Shown: positions 21,201-34,260 of the stretch, one piece after another
Layout: each line of letters begins with the position of its first letter
Position numbering within the stretch: the stretch's first letter is position 1
NCBI GenBank assembly: GCA_036784855.1
Contig: JAZDSV010000003.1
Span: 514,001-578,000 of the forward strand
Direction of reading: 5' to 3'
From: Aphelidium insulamus
Lineage: Eukaryota; Aphelidiomycota; Aphelidea; Aphelidiaceae
DNA length: 64,000 nucleotides
Translations under genes and position numbers: made by a program
Notes under the pieces: model-generated
The model's input: the letters and a program-made list of their open reading frames with translations, nothing else
The model's database searches: none
What the model was told of the DNA's origin: nothing

Positions 21201-24200
21201 CAAGATGAGGACAAATACTTGGTCGGCAAAATAATCGAGCTGAGTGAAAGCAATCAGCAACGTCAACAACGAACAGAAATCAGTATACGTACTACTGTAA
21301 AAACTAAGTTCGAGATACTTTCCAAACGAATATTTCCATGTTTGCGTATCCATTGGCGTTAACGGAGTAATTGCACTGCAGATCTTGCAAAAACTCCACA
21401 TGTAGATTGCTTCCTCACTGTTGCCACGCGCAGGCGCAGGTGATGGGAACTCTTCGATTATCACATTAACGCGACCTTGCCCGTGGACGTATGACCGGAA
21501 GTGAAGAAGCATTGGTCGTTGGCACGAATTGGAAGGACACAAATAAGTGGAGTCGAAACAAAGTTCTTCTAGGTATTGACCAAGCGTCATGTCGCTCTCT
21601 TTATAATATTCTATCGTATGAATTTCCGGGGGATGACACGGCACCGATGTAAGTGTGCAGACATTGCAGTACAGCACCTGTTAATGGTTAGAAACAGACG
21701 AGAAAGCTGAACTTACCATCAAGCTCTGATGGTTGGTGGCGCTGAGAAGAGAATTGCTGTTATCAACCAGGTAGCAATACGCAGCCTTCACTACTTGACT
21801 GGCTTCTCTGGGGATCATAAAGTCGTCGAGAGATGCGCGCAAAAGGTGGGATTTAAAGCTAGCCATCAATTCTTTCATCCGACCGAGGTTTTCTTTCGCT
21901 AGTTTTAACTCGGCTCGCTGTTCCGATGTTATATCAGTGATCTGATCCAACTCGGCAACTCGCAGCAACAGCGAGCTTTCGTCTTCACAGAGTCGCACCA
22001 GGAGATAGGGCGGAGTTATTTCCAATAAGGGAGAGGTCGACAAGATTGCGTGGCGATAAGGCTCCAAAAGGCGGTTCGACTTGGCGAGAGGGGCCATGAA
22101 GGCATCCAAGCTGCGGCTTTGATCGCGATCATGTCTCGAAAGCTGATCTGAAGCGTCAAGAAAGGTGTGCTGGTTTCGAAATAGCGATTCCTCCATACGC
22201 AAACTTAGTACCGCGTAAACCATGAACGACAATACCGCTTTTGCGCGTGTTAATTGATCAATGTCTCCGCCGCGAAGTAGGATAGAGCAACCGAGCTGAG
22301 GGTCGCACTCGTCCAGGAACATCAAAGTCTTCCGCCCTATAGTGCCGTTTCTCATTGCGACCTCGTACGTTTTCAAGTAAAATCTTCGACACGAACCGAG
22401 CTGGGCATCATTTCTCAGCGTGATCTGATCAATACTGGAAATAACACTGCCATTGGTTCGTTTTGCCATCAGCTCCAACACCTTGGCTCGCACGTTGGAA
22501 ACCACAACCACGTTGCGTTCAAGCAAAAGTTCCTGAGCAACACGGCCCACGCTGCGTTCACAAAGAATGACGTCTGGCTTCTGCGCACATAATCTGCTGA
22601 TCAAGTGTGACAGATATTCCCTGAACGTGCAATGTGAGTCAATTATTGCCAAAAATTCATTCAAAATACCTCTCTTGACTTATTACGGGTTCTAACGATG
22701 TAAATTGACGTTCAACACGCGTGTACTCGAGCGGGAATGAGAGGAAAAGCAAGCGAGGTTGTTTCACCACACGTAGCATCTTCTTGTGCATTACATTCTT
22801 GGTGACAACGACTCCCGGTACGTATTGTGTCAGGTGAGGGAAACCGCTTGCAATGCGCTTAATGTGAACGTGTCGCCGCGGATCAATTGAGTCCCGCGAT
22901 GACTCTGGATTCACATTGTCACATACCTGTGAAAACAATGTCAGCAAAAGGGAAGACACGCGCAACAAAACATACTTTGGCAAGAATGGGCATCAATGCG
23001 TTCATCCACACGGCAGGATCGAGTCCGTTCTCGAGCAGCAGCCGCTCAAATATGTTGCTGATGTGACTGACTGCAACCTGTGACAAGTCAAAAAATTCCG
23101 GTTTCGGCTCGCACGTCAGAACTGCAGCACCACTGGAAGGAACCTGATCCTCATGCACAGCAATTTGCACGGTGCCGGTGGAATCGCCACTTTCAGTTGG
23201 TGCCACTAATTGTTTTTTCTTCCATGACCCGACAGAGTCGAGAGCGGAGGCTGCACTCAGCTGATCGCGCAGAGCATTGGCAGAGTACTTTAACTGACTG
23301 GCAGTGTTGCGGCGACCGCGAACAAGTAAGCTGTTCACCGTCCACTGAGCGTCGTCATCACTTCCAAGGTTTGGGTCGGACTTTGTCGGACTGGCGCTGG
23401 GAATCGCCGCGCCCTGCTGTGTCAGGAACTGGACAAATCCATCGTCTGATCCATCGTCGCGCCCTTCAATAAGATTGTCGTCGCCGTCCATGCCATGTCC
23501 CAATCGAGCAGCTGTGCCGTCATCCGATGATGGCGCAACATCGTCATTCAGGGCAACATGGTTGCGAAATGGAAGGGGATGCCGTGCATAATCATCTCCA
23601 TGTTCGGCAATAGGCAGGGAGCTGCTGGACGATACGGCTGACCCGAACAGTTTCGACGATATAAGCGAAGAGCCGTGGCTGAACATGCGCCGAATGTTGT
23701 CAAAGGAGGAAGGGGCCGGTGATGCTGGCTGTGACTCGCCAATGACAGACATTGACGGTGAATCGACACTGTCCTGCGCTGGTGAGCTGAATATTCGCGT
23801 CCATTGCTGAATGAGTGCAGAGCTGGCAGTGTTTTGGTTGGTCAGAGAGTAGTCGTTGGTGCCATCATCTTCGGCAACATCGTCTGGTGATCGATCTCCC
23901 AGTACGCGCGCGCAGCAATAGTCGCACACGCGAATATCCTTGCTGAAGCCGTATCGTTCACCCGGCAGAACTTCCGACGCACATCCGCTACAAAACACTT
24001 GACCTGTGCAAAGATTAATATTGAATGTACGTATGTGTATGTATGTATATACGTAGGTATATGACGGTGCAAAAAGTCAGCAGCAATATGAATGATTGTA
24101 ACGCACCACAAATGCGACAGTGATGCCGCCGCCGAAAGGTTGTGAAAGGCAGCCGACATTGATAGCACTCTTTACTTGTCTCATCGCGCATCCAAAAGTC

Positions 24201-24950
24201 CTTGGCGATATCGTCAGCTTCCGTCGCGGCTGGTTTCAACTTTTTCAACAGGCCGCCCACCCACCTCTCGCCTCCGGGAGCGAGTTGCAGACTCCCCTCT
24301 TTGCCATTCCGCGGCACTTTCAACTTTCTCCGAGTATCTGCGGACCGTGTTGCTTCATTAGTCGAACGAGGTGGTAACTGCCGTGACGAGTCTCGATGTG
24401 ATGTGACAGCGCTATCTTCCCCTGCAGTACCGCGATAGTCCTTCAGCAGAAACTCGAGATCAAACTCGCGCGACAATATCGACGGCATGCTGTCTGCCAC
24501 GGCCCGGGAAGACGTCTGTCCAGCTGACTCTGGCCTGGCTGTATTCATCGCCTTGGAACGGCTGGTAGTTGATGCGTTTCCAGCTGTGGACACCGCTTTG
24601 ACACGGTGAGTCGGCGTGGGGCGCTGCAGGGCGGCAAATGGGCGTCCACCTTTGGAGTCGCTGCGTGGCAGACTGTGCCGACTGCTTGTGGTGGCAGTTA
24701 TCGTCGGCATCGAAGGCGGGGGAGTTGGCGACGACGAAGAGTTGAAGGAGGAACGGACACGGCTCAGCAGGGAGCTCAGAATCGGCACCGTCGTTGGCGC
24801 ACTTGCACCGCGGCTCCTGCCGACGGTTGGCGGGACATCTGGTGTGAGCCTTTTGGTCGTCGCGGCCGCCAGGGTGGGCGATGCGGCCGGTGCAGGCGCC
24901 AAATAGTGCTGCGGAAAGGACGTCAGCGTTGTCGGTTCATCACTGGGCAT
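18211..24950 (-). CDS. FAB1: Phosphatidylinositol 3-phosphate 5-kinase (Fab1/PIKfyve)
   Basis: Makes PtdIns(3,5)P2 on endosome and vacuole membranes, controlling vacuole size and endolysosomal traffic. At least eight exons are visible. The low-complexity N terminus leads to a FYVE finger near 24210-23930, with WxxD, RRHHCR and RVCDYC all present. It is interrupted by an intron (24106-24004) directly after CRICG. A long linker follows, then the TCP-1/Cpn60-like domain (22900-21100; [36 protein letters not shown]). The PIPK catalytic domain lies at 19170-18211, showing [24 protein letters not shown] and [16 protein letters not shown]. The domain order is exactly that of the family. The start at 24950 ([10 protein letters not shown]) is the first ATG of the coding frame. 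Inner exon borders were not all resolved. The next gene upstream, on the same strand, ends 82 bases away. Confidence 0.95.
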
Positions 24951-25032
24951 TTTGCACTTGCAACAGCCGGGTATTGATCTTATGGGCCATACATACTTAC
25001 TTACATACATACTTACTACATACATTTGTCTA

Positions 25033-28000
25033 TCAAGTCCTTAATTTCAGTTCGGGAGCCGAGATGGAAGCGTGCAGCTCGAAACGGAGACGCCTACACG
25101 CAGCCGCCAAATTTGTCTTGGATGATTCGTGAGTGTCATCCTGGCGCAGCAATGCCTCACACCACTCAACCTGTCCCCGCATCCACTGCACGTACGCGGT
25201 GTGCATGAGTGAGCGCTCAATTTGTCCAAGTTTCTGCAGTTGCTGCCATGCTTTGATGCGCTTCGCGTTGATCTTGCGCAGAACATGTTTGGCCGCTACA
25301 ATGTGGCCCGTTGTGGCCTCTTTGGCTGTGACTACATTCAAAAATTGCATATAACTATGTGTATTAGTATGTATTTGTGAAATTAGATGTGCAATGATTA
25401 TTACCTTCGGTCAAACGCGCGGGCGGGCCGCGTTGATACAGTGTGATTTGATGCTAGCAGCACATGCAGTTCACTGCTCAGACTGCCTTGATTATAGCAG
25501 AGGGCGCCGTCGGTATCAAAGTGACTGGCTGGCACAGACGGCCGCCAGCACGCCCCGAAGAAGACATTAATAACGGTTAGTAGTGTGAATACGACCATTT
25601 TCCAGTTGCCCCAGTCCATGCTTGCAGGCGGCGATTGAGGTGCCACAGCACCGGCAACTATCGCGCCTGCGGCTCCAGTGGTAACTTCAGTTGAGCCAGC
25701 TGGTGTAACTATTCCCTGCTTTGCGCCAACGCAGTCATTAACATGCTTCAGCAGTTCTTTGATGTAGTCTGCGACGCCCTTTGCAGCGGCAGACTTGATA
25801 AAAGCTAGAAAGTGAGACTTGCACTCTTCGATATGCAGTTGCCTACATTTCATCATGGTCGACTTTAAAAACATGACTTCGCTGCTGCAAACCAGCTTGC
25901 ATGATGATTTCGACTGGTATGTTATACAATATCTGGCGCAAGTTTGAAACGTGTCGCCGTACGGGACATTGACGGTGCGTGACACCGACTCGATGATGTA
26001 TTGCAGGCGTTCGCGGCACTTGACAATCGTGTGCGTCTCCACACAATCTGTCTCCCTCAACTTGCTCATGGGATTGTTGACAGGGAGCATGTACTTGATT
26101 TCGCGGGTCTGTCGGCCGTCCACGCTTCGCCACTCGCCCACTACAATGTCCTGCGTTCAAGATAAGATCAAAAGTTTAAAGCCTGAATCAGTAGGCTCAC
26201 ATCCCATACGTACCCAGTCTCCACGTTTTTGGTGAAGCTGTCGGAAAAATTCTTCATTTCCAAACATTATATCATACATCTGCTTGGCAGTGATGTTGTA
26301 CACGACAGCCGGTTCCACAACCTCATAGTGAGTTTTGCACCCGCAGCCGATGGCAGGGTCCGGCACATCGGCCTCTACTTGGTGTGCATTGGGTTTTACG
26401 CTTCCCTGCGCCGGCAGCTTCGATATCGGGGCAATGTTGTCCAGCTCGGCCTCCGACTCGTGTTCCACGGGATTCAGACGGTAATTGTTCATCAAATAGT
26501 CAAACAGCTCTTGGCTCGACATTGGCTGCTCACTTGTCAGCAATTATCGAAACACGCGTGTTTATCTTACGGTCTGCGACCGAGCGTTCCAAAACAGGGT
26601 ATTGACCACGCCGTATGAGGACAAGTCATTCTTGTAAAACGTGCGCACAATAACCATTTGATTCTCTGCCAAGCTAAGATAGATCAGGTCATCGCGTCGC
26701 TGCAGTGCAACAACATTTTTCCACGGGATGTCAACCTATAATGTAAAAATTATTGTTGTCGACAGCACTACTACTAGTATTTCACGTGCCATTGTCACGA
26801 AAGAGAGAATATTGGAGTAGAATACCAGTCGAGTGGCGGTCAAGTAATACTTGCCGCGTACGCTGGTTTCTCGAATGATCGCGCCGGCGAATGAATCCAT
26901 CAAGTGTTCGTCGCGATTCACCTCCGGCACCACTGAGTGGAATTCGGCGTTCCTCTCTTCGTACTTGGGATCCGAATAGTTCAACCTATATTTTTACTTT
27001 AAATTCTCACAGTATAAATCCACGCACTGAGTGCTGGGCTGAGTGACACTCTGTTGGCGGGTATTTTGTAGGGTCAGTGTGGCAGGAATAGTCTCGTCCC
27101 ACTCTTCGTCATCATATACGAATCTCGACTCCAGTGGACTTTTATCGCTATCGTCCATTTGCGTCATGATGTTCGCACGGTCGCTCTTCATGGCGTTCAA
27201 CTTGGCCGCCTCAAACACGGACAGCCACGACTGCAGATCAGCTTCCGTCTCGGCCTGCAGAGTGTACGATCTGCAAGCATCAGGCAAATATCACTTGGGT
27301 CTACAACCACCGCTTACCTCTTGCTGGACAGAAGCTCAAAGCAAAACCGCCTGTCTTGCTTATCGTCCACCCGCATTTCACACAGCAAAACGCTGACCAG
27401 GCTGGCCGATACGATAGATCCCTGATACAATTCCAGTCAAGTCCATATACATTCCAGTCCACCTACCCGCTGCCTGGCTACAGACTGGAGTCCAAACATT
27501 CCATTTTTGATGAAACACCAGCGACGAATCCATGCTGGCGGTATGAGCGGCGACTTTGGCTGTGTTTTCTTGAATAAGTAGCCTCCTTTTTCCATGTTGG
27601 AAGTGGACGTGGAAACGGAAGCGGCGCCGTCCACGGAACTTTTGGCGCCGCTAACGGAATTTGCTGCCGATAGGCTGTTACTGGGACGAAAAGACTCGAT
27701 AAGCTCATCTTCCACTTGTTTGCGCCTTGCCGCCAGCATATCCATCTGCATTTCCGCGCCCGTTTTACGCTGCCACCGTACTCATGAATATGACCACCAT
27801 CAAAAATTTTAAACAATACCTGCGTAAGAGTTGACTTCACCCGGTCGATGCGTGGCTTCAGCCCTCGATAGACCTCGGCAGCATTGGAGTAAAATTCCAG
27901 TATTCCGTCCATAGCATCGGTGAACTGGTCCAGCAGAAGCCGGTCAGCCGCGTCTTTGAAGCACATGGCCCGCAACGAGTACTCCATCGACGCGCGGATA

Positions 28001-28794
28001 TATGCTTTACGAACTTCATACAACTGAAACGAGTCCTGAATGATTCTATATTAAAATCTTTCACTTCACTTCAAATTATTTACAGATATCAAGGAGTAAA
28101 GCCAAATAAAAAAGAAATAAGCGGATGCAAACCTCTCTGAGTGAACTGGCCTCCTTCAACTTGGACAAGCTGGTGAACTTTAGCAGCGAGTTCTCGTAGC
28201 GATCGAGTGCACGCTCGTATATGCGACGCTGCTCACGCATTTCCCTCACATCATCCTTGTTGAATTGGTGCAGCGGGGCGATCAGGTATTCAGTGATGTC
28301 TTCCACCTGTTGGTTGCGCCATAAGCATGCGTGATATAGGTTAAGCGAACTTACCAGCTTGGCCTTGAATGAGAATACGCACTGCAGAGCATCGGAAAAT
28401 GTTCTCAATGTCGAGCTGCCCATTTCTGGATCTATGTAGATGCCGGCCTCATTAGCCGCGTTGGGCACACATAATCCATGGACGTACCGATGAATTCACA
28501 AGTGTTTGACGGCATCAGGGCCTTTGCAGCAACGGTTGTGGCACACTCATTCTCACCTATGTGAACAGGAGCGTAGTGTTAGAGGGGAGTCACGACTACT
28601 GGAGGCGACATACGATTCAACTCTTCCACCAGAGTCTTAAGTGCTCGCACCAGCGATTCGATCCAAGACGACAGCTTCTCCACTTCGTCCTCGATCCGAT
28701 GCAGGCTGGCACGGTATATAGGCGAATCCAGCCGGGCCAGATCGAAGCCAAGCATAAATGGCGGCGAAGGCGGCGCGGGTGATGTGTCGGACAT
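25033..28794 (-). CDS. BAR-PH-GRAM-VASt sterol-transfer protein (Sip3/Lam type)
   Basis: Predicted lipid-transfer protein anchored at ER-plasma membrane contacts. The exon chain begins MSDTSPAPPSPPFMLGFD at 28794. It encodes an all-helical BAR region (about 28790-27790), then a PH domain (KKTQPKSPLIPPAWIRRWCFI, about 27600-27250). A GRAM domain follows (RNAEFHSVVPEVNRDEHL...LTATRLVFYSN, about 26980-26590). Next is a VASt/StART-like domain (EPAVVYNITAKQMYDIMFG...EIKYMLPVNNP, about 26340-25740). A hydrophobic membrane segment comes near the end (WKMVVFTLLTVINVFFGAC), then a helical tail to the stop at 25033. This five-part order is characteristic of fungal Sip3/Lam1/Lam3; animal GRAMD1 proteins lack the BAR part. 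There are roughly nine short introns, not all placed exactly. The gene is divergent from the CDCA7-like gene. Confidence 0.88.
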
Positions 28795-29430
28795 TCGGAC
28801 GATTGTTGATGGAAAAGGGACGGTGCTGTGTAAATAGTTTAAACGCCGCTAATTCAACGTGTGAATTTCAAGTCTGTTACTTATTGCATGTGCGATACAC
28901 AGTAATATCCCACAGAAAAAATAAATAAATAAATAAATAAATATCCCCACTATTAATTCACACTATCAAATGTGAATCAGGGGCACTCTGCCGAACAATC
29001 AGATGCTGCAGCCAATGAGAGCACGCCAGCGGGACAATCGACATGGCGCCCAATTTAGCAGGGGCTGATTTACGACGACGTAATTACACGCACCGAAAGG
29101 AAAAGTTTTCACACATTTGCGCCGCTTATTTCACTGCGCCGCCGCATCGAGCCGTGTTTTTGCCGGCAACCAACAAGTATTAGTCACGTCTTTGCCGTGA
29201 ACAGATTTCACGCGCGTCGTTCACTGTGCCGCCGCCACCTCTCTCTTTGCGCAACAGCTCGCTCCGCAAAAGGTCCCTGCAAATAAGCGCACAACGCGCG
29301 CCCATTGACGCCCTTCAGCATTGCCGAACAGTCTCGCCTCGCATTGCTAAACGCACATTGTCACGGCGCATTCACACACACGGCTCCACACACACACACA
29401 CACACACACACACAAGGCACACGCGTGTAA
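28795..29430. other. Divergent upstream region (Sip3-like / CDCA7-like)
   Basis: No gene seen. It contains a run of AAAT repeats at about 28915-28944, an imperfect inverted repeat TTCACA/TGTGAA near 28958-28977, and a (CA)n tract just before the CDCA7-like start codon (about 29386-29414). Promoters of both genes must lie here. Confidence 0.55.
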
Positions 29431-32400
29431 ATGACACAACAGCAGCCGGTACAGCAGTCTGGCTCGTTGGACTCGCTGGACGGCGAACCTGTCGCGCACC
29501 CTACCGCCAGCAAGATGGCGCCCGGTACCGGCAATGGCTCTGCCGCGGCGGTGCCAGCATCCGCACCCGTGGATGCCACCGTCGACGCGGCGTCAATGCC
29601 GTCAGTGGTGGAAGATTCAGGCAAGAACCACCAGCAGATTGCCGCGACTCCGGTACCGTCTGCGCCGCACACGCCAGCCCCGCAGCAGCAAATGCAAACG
29701 CCACAGCCACACCTGCAACCACAACCGACACAGCCACCACTGCAGCAACAGCAGCAGCCACCGCAGCACTCACTACAGCCGCAAACTCCCGTCGCCCCGC
29801 CATCACTGCAGCCAATTGCACCACGTGAAATTCCACGCTCCGCCACCTTTCATCCACACGCGCCCGCCCTGTCCCGCTCGTCGCACTCGTTGGCAACGCC
29901 GCTGGGTGGCCCGGCATCCGCCGCTTCGTCCACGTCCTCGTCCGCCGCGATGATGCATCACTTTGGCGGTCCGGCCGCTGGTATGCCCGGCATGGTGGCG
30001 GCCAGCGGGACCATGCCGCCCCTGCTGATGGCTGCGGCACCGCCGGCACAGGGAAATTTTGCCGCAGTGTCGGCCGTCGCACCCGCCGCCGCGCATCAAT
30101 TGGCACCCACGCCGCAGCCATCATCGCCGCAAGAGAACGGTGTCAACTACACTAGCGGCGGCGCCGTCTCCATCACGAAATCCTATGCGGACGTGTCGGA
30201 GCGCTGCTACGGCAAGGTCGGTCGCTGGATACAGAAGCTGGCCGCGCCGAATGTGGTGCAAGAGTACTGCCTGAACCAGACGGCAGAGATAGAGAGCGCG
30301 TCGAAAAAGTTTCTGGCCATGTGCAAGGGCCTGCGTGACGCCATCGAGTACGAGTGGATCGAGGAGGACGCGGCGACTGTACAAAGTGGTCGCAAAGAGA
30401 CCTCGCCCGATGTGGACATGACGGACGCCACCAGTGCCCCCGCCGCGCCACCAGCAACATCACGGCGCCGCTCCACTGCCGCGTCGGCCGCCGCTGCTAC
30501 CCATGCTATAGGTATGCGTCTATGCTGTATATTCTTGGTGTATATATATATTTATATATATTACTTTATATAGATAGATAGATATACTTGCGATTTATCT
30601 ATCTATTAGTTAACACACATCTCTTAATACATTTAACACAACGAAAATAGACGACAAGATGCTGATGATGCATATGCCGGTGCCGTCAAAAGGGCGCCAG
30701 GCACCGCTTAATAGCGCGTTCAAGATCCGTAAACTGCCGCCGCTGACAAAGAACAAGGTTCTGGTGCGCAGTACGGAAAACTTTCGCATCTGTCTCTACT
30801 GCTCCGTGCCCATCTGGAATCGCGGATGGACTTGCCAGGAGACGCTGGCGGCCGGCACCGTGGAGGTTGAGGGCCACCACTGCTGCAGCGGATGCTTTGC
30901 CGAGGGCCTGGTGTGCCAGTCGCGACACACCATGGTCATGGTGGAGCGGTATGACATGGCCGAGCTGATGAAGCGGTACCGCGACGCCGTGCACACATAC
31001 AACACGATTTTGTACCCCGCGCGCCGCATGTATGGCCACTACGGCAGCAACCCGCCCGGCATTGACTTGCAATTCACTGCCGCCAAAATGGTTGTGGACG
31101 AGTACGCCGAATCGTATGTGAATGATGCTTTATGTTGTAATTCTATGCGCGCTAATGTCTCAGGGACCCCCGACCGCAGCTTGGACGCTCCGAGGTGACT
31201 GTGAGCTACCATTTGAATTTGCGCAACATTTTGGAGTACCCTGGCGCCAACTGCCACCAGTGCAAGACCAAGCGTCCCGCATGGGAGATTGTCACGTGCT
31301 GCAACCCGCCGCACGTGGACACGGCGCGCAACAACGTCTACAACAAGACCAAGAGCGGCTACTACTACTGCTCGCGCTGCCTGCACAACCGCTACAATGA
31401 GCGGGCCATCAATGTGTGGGGCGACCGTAACTGGCAGTGCTTTGTGTGCCGAGGCACGTGTGACTGCGCCGCATGCAACTCAAATTCCACCCCACTGGCA
31501 CCGGGAGTGGTCTTGCCGGCCGGTGTCCGCGGTGACTCTACGCAGCCTGGCACGCCCACAGCCACGGTCAACGTCGTCAAACTGCGGCCACCGGTTCTGC
31601 CGGCGGGCGGTGAAGTGGCTGTGGCAGCCGCCGCTGTGGACAGCAAGAATCGCAAGCGAAAGAAGCGCAAAACGGACTCTGTGGAGGCGGCTCCGGCACC
31701 GGCCGCCGCGTCTTCCGATGTTGCAATGGGCGGTGCTGATTCGGCACAACTGCAGCCCACACAGCACCGGTCCATGATGGAGGAGCGCAGCACGGACGAG
31801 GAGGAGGCAACCACCACCACTGGAACCAGAAAGTCTCGCCATGCACAGGCACATGCGGCGACCGCTGCGTCTGCACCGCTGTTTGCCGTGCCGCAGCAGC
31901 GAGGAACCGGGACGTTCACGCCAGACTTACGCCGCATGTCTGCCATGCGACCCGGTCAAGACGGCGGCGCATCTGCCGCTTCATTAGGCAAGTCGCACCG
32001 TAATACTTTCAAAGTATTGTATTAACTAATGTATACGAACAGCATCCGATGGTGTGGGCAACGCATCCTGGATGGCAGACATGAGCGTGGGACGATGGAT
32101 TGCGGAGCTGCAGGCCAACTACAACCACGAGGTGGAGAGGAATGAATTGCTACAACGTGAAGTGGAAGAATTGCGCGACATGGTCTCTGTAAGTGATACG
32201 TATGTGTATAGACAGTGATTCCGTTTCTCAACGCAAATATCTGCTCCAGAGCTCCTCGTCCTACCAGGATTTGATGCGAGAAAATCTGCAAGCTAAAATG
32301 GAGCTCAGCTCATCCAAGACCGAGATTGCACGCCTAAACACCCGACTGCGGGATTTGGAACGACTATACGAGCAGGCAAGTTAATCGATTTGATTTAATT

Positions 32401-32568
32401 TAATTGATTTAATTTCAACAGTCATCCACTGTGGTTGTGCCGAATTTGAAAAAGATTGCCAAGGCAATCGCCACCCAGGCATCCGTGCTATCCAAGGCAA
32501 TACCACTATCACTGTCCGAGATACCGCCCAATGAACCGCCTGAACCGCCGCGCAGCAGCCACCACTAG
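29431..32568 (+). CDS. CDCA7-like zf-4CXXC_R1 protein
   Basis: Nuclear zinc-finger protein. Animal and plant CDCA7 bind chromatin and activate the HELLS/DDM1 remodeller needed for DNA methylation. Exons 29431-30511, 30651-31113, 31164-31987, 32043-32188, 32250-32375 and 32422-32568 sum to 928 residues, phases closing. The first ~250 residues are P/Q/A-rich. The zf-4CXXC_R1 block spans about 31240-31480 with CHQCKTKRPAWEIVTCC, YYCSRCLHNRYNE and WQCFVCRGTCDCAACN. A separate Cys-rich patch (ICLYCSVPIWNRGWTC...CCSGC) lies upstream. The C terminus is a coiled coil (EVERNELLQREVEELRDMV, then a second heptad run). Two of its five introns begin GCAAGT (31988 and 32376). The extra upstream Cys cluster and the coiled coil are not standard for vertebrate CDCA7, so orthology is not certain. 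Confidence 0.82.
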
Positions 32569-32799
32569 AGAGACGAGACAAGACAAAGAGAAGCGCGAGA
32601 GCGGCATAACTCAATATCCGTAAACCGCACACGGACCATTATTTCCATATACTGATAACATCTACGTATGCCGTAGTACCAGTTCTGTGTGTCAATGCAA
32701 TGTGGCAGCGAGTTTGTGGATAAGACCTACCTAACACATAGACCCACCAATAGCAGACTGAGAAAAACAGCATCATCACGTTAGAATGCAAGAGATGGT

Positions 32800-34018
32800 T
32801 TATTGCTTTACGGTAGTGGTGGTTATGGTTTGCGTAGTAGGAGCACCAACCGGCCCAATAGGCTTGTGCACACCATCACCATCTGCCACATCAGAGTGAC
32901 AAGCAGCTTCGGTAGCATCCGCATCATTGGTCGCGGATACACTGCTGTGCACCGCCACTGTGTCTCCAGCATCGCCAACTGCTCCATCATCTGCTGGCCG
33001 GCTCTGCAGCTGAGTAATGTACGCTGGTTGCGGCTGGGAATGCTGCTGCTGCTGCTGCTGTTGTTGTTGTTGTTGTTGTTGTGGTTGGTGCTGCTGCTGC
33101 GGTTGCTGTTCCACGTGGAATTGTTGCTGTTGTTGCTGTTGCTGCTGCTGTAATATGAGCAGACTGTTGTGCACGTGCTCCAAATAAGTGGATAGGTCGG
33201 CGTGGTTGGGAACCGCAGACAACGTGTTGTCTGCCGCTTCGCGGTTACTGCCGGAATCATCAGCTTGCGTTGCTTGCGTGGGCAGCTGGTGCTGTTGTGG
33301 TTGTTCTTGCTGTGACTGCTGTGGATGTTGCAGCTGCTGTTGCATCAGAGACGCGTGTAAAGGCTGTAGCGGCTGCGGAACAAAGCCTGCAGCCGGGTGG
33401 CCGTACGCCGAGTGCTGCAGAAACTGCGAGTAGTTGTGTGCCGCCATGTGATCAGCGCTGCTCAACCCGCCGCCACCAGTGCCGCCCATACCGGCAAATA
33501 GTAGCGGCGATGCCAGGTTCGGCAGGCTGTGCTGTTGCGGTTGCTGGTAGTGCAGCTGGGGCAGATGTGGCTGTGAGTGCTGTTGCTGCTGCGATTGTTG
33601 CAACTGTTGAAGTGACGGATTCCGCGCGTCTCCCCGGCCAACAATCATGGCGGCAATCGAGTCGGCGGGGGTGGGCGCGTCGGGCTGACCGGCAGTCATG
33701 GTGACGGGGCGTGCACTGCCACGCATCGCCCGGTCACGCTTCACCTTGGCGCGAATGTAGCACGCATTGCACACCGTCTACAGACCAGCATATGAGCTAA
33801 GCTGAAGTACATGAGCAGCAACGTACCTTTGGACCGGCAGCACTGGGTCGGCGTATCGGCGTGAGACGCGCCGGGCACTCGCACTCGAGGCACTTCCAGT
33901 CGGCGGCGTCCACTCTGCCGACCAGTGATGCAGCCGGGGGCAGTGATATGGCTTGCAGTTGGTGCTGTGGCTGCTGTGCCGTACCGTGCGATTGCTGCTG
34001 CCTCGCGACCGCCGGCAT
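32800..34018 (-). CDS. GATA-like zinc finger protein with poly-Q
   Basis: Probable transcription factor. Exons 34018-33827 and 33777-32800 join in phase to 389 residues. The finger is split by the intron: WKCLECECPARLTPIRRP, then TVCNACYIRAKVKRDR. This gives a C-x2-C-x20-C-N-A-C pattern with the TPxxRR turn of GATA factors, but Ile stands where most have Trp. The rest is Q-rich activation-domain-like sequence with runs encoded by CAG/CAA, ending in a T-rich tail. The start is uncertain. An alternative ATG at about 34117 opens another frame (MPAARKRRMNGSINGSRAAG) that would need an unlocated intron to join. A (CT)n/(CA)n tract lies upstream at about 34185-34260. Confidence 0.7.
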
Positions 34019-34226
34019 CCTCCACCAGTAGCGCCTGCTCCATGGCAGCCACGGTCGTGTCCTCGTCCCCGGCTGCCCGGCTGCCATTGATACTACCATT
34101 CATTCGTCGTTTCCTCGCGGCGGGCATTGTGCTGTGCCGTGTCTGTGTGCACGTGTCTGTATGCGTCGGTACTGCGGTATAGCCTCTCTCTCTCCACGCT
34201 CTCTCTCCACTCTCTCCACTCTCTCT

Positions 34227-34260
<34 letters not shown>

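Noticed and set aside
28915..28944. AAAT-rich tract as the tail of a third retrocopy
   Set aside because: The only flanking direct repeat encloses nothing but the tract itself, and no coding tail or AATAAA-UTR structure precedes it. A plain microsatellite explains it.
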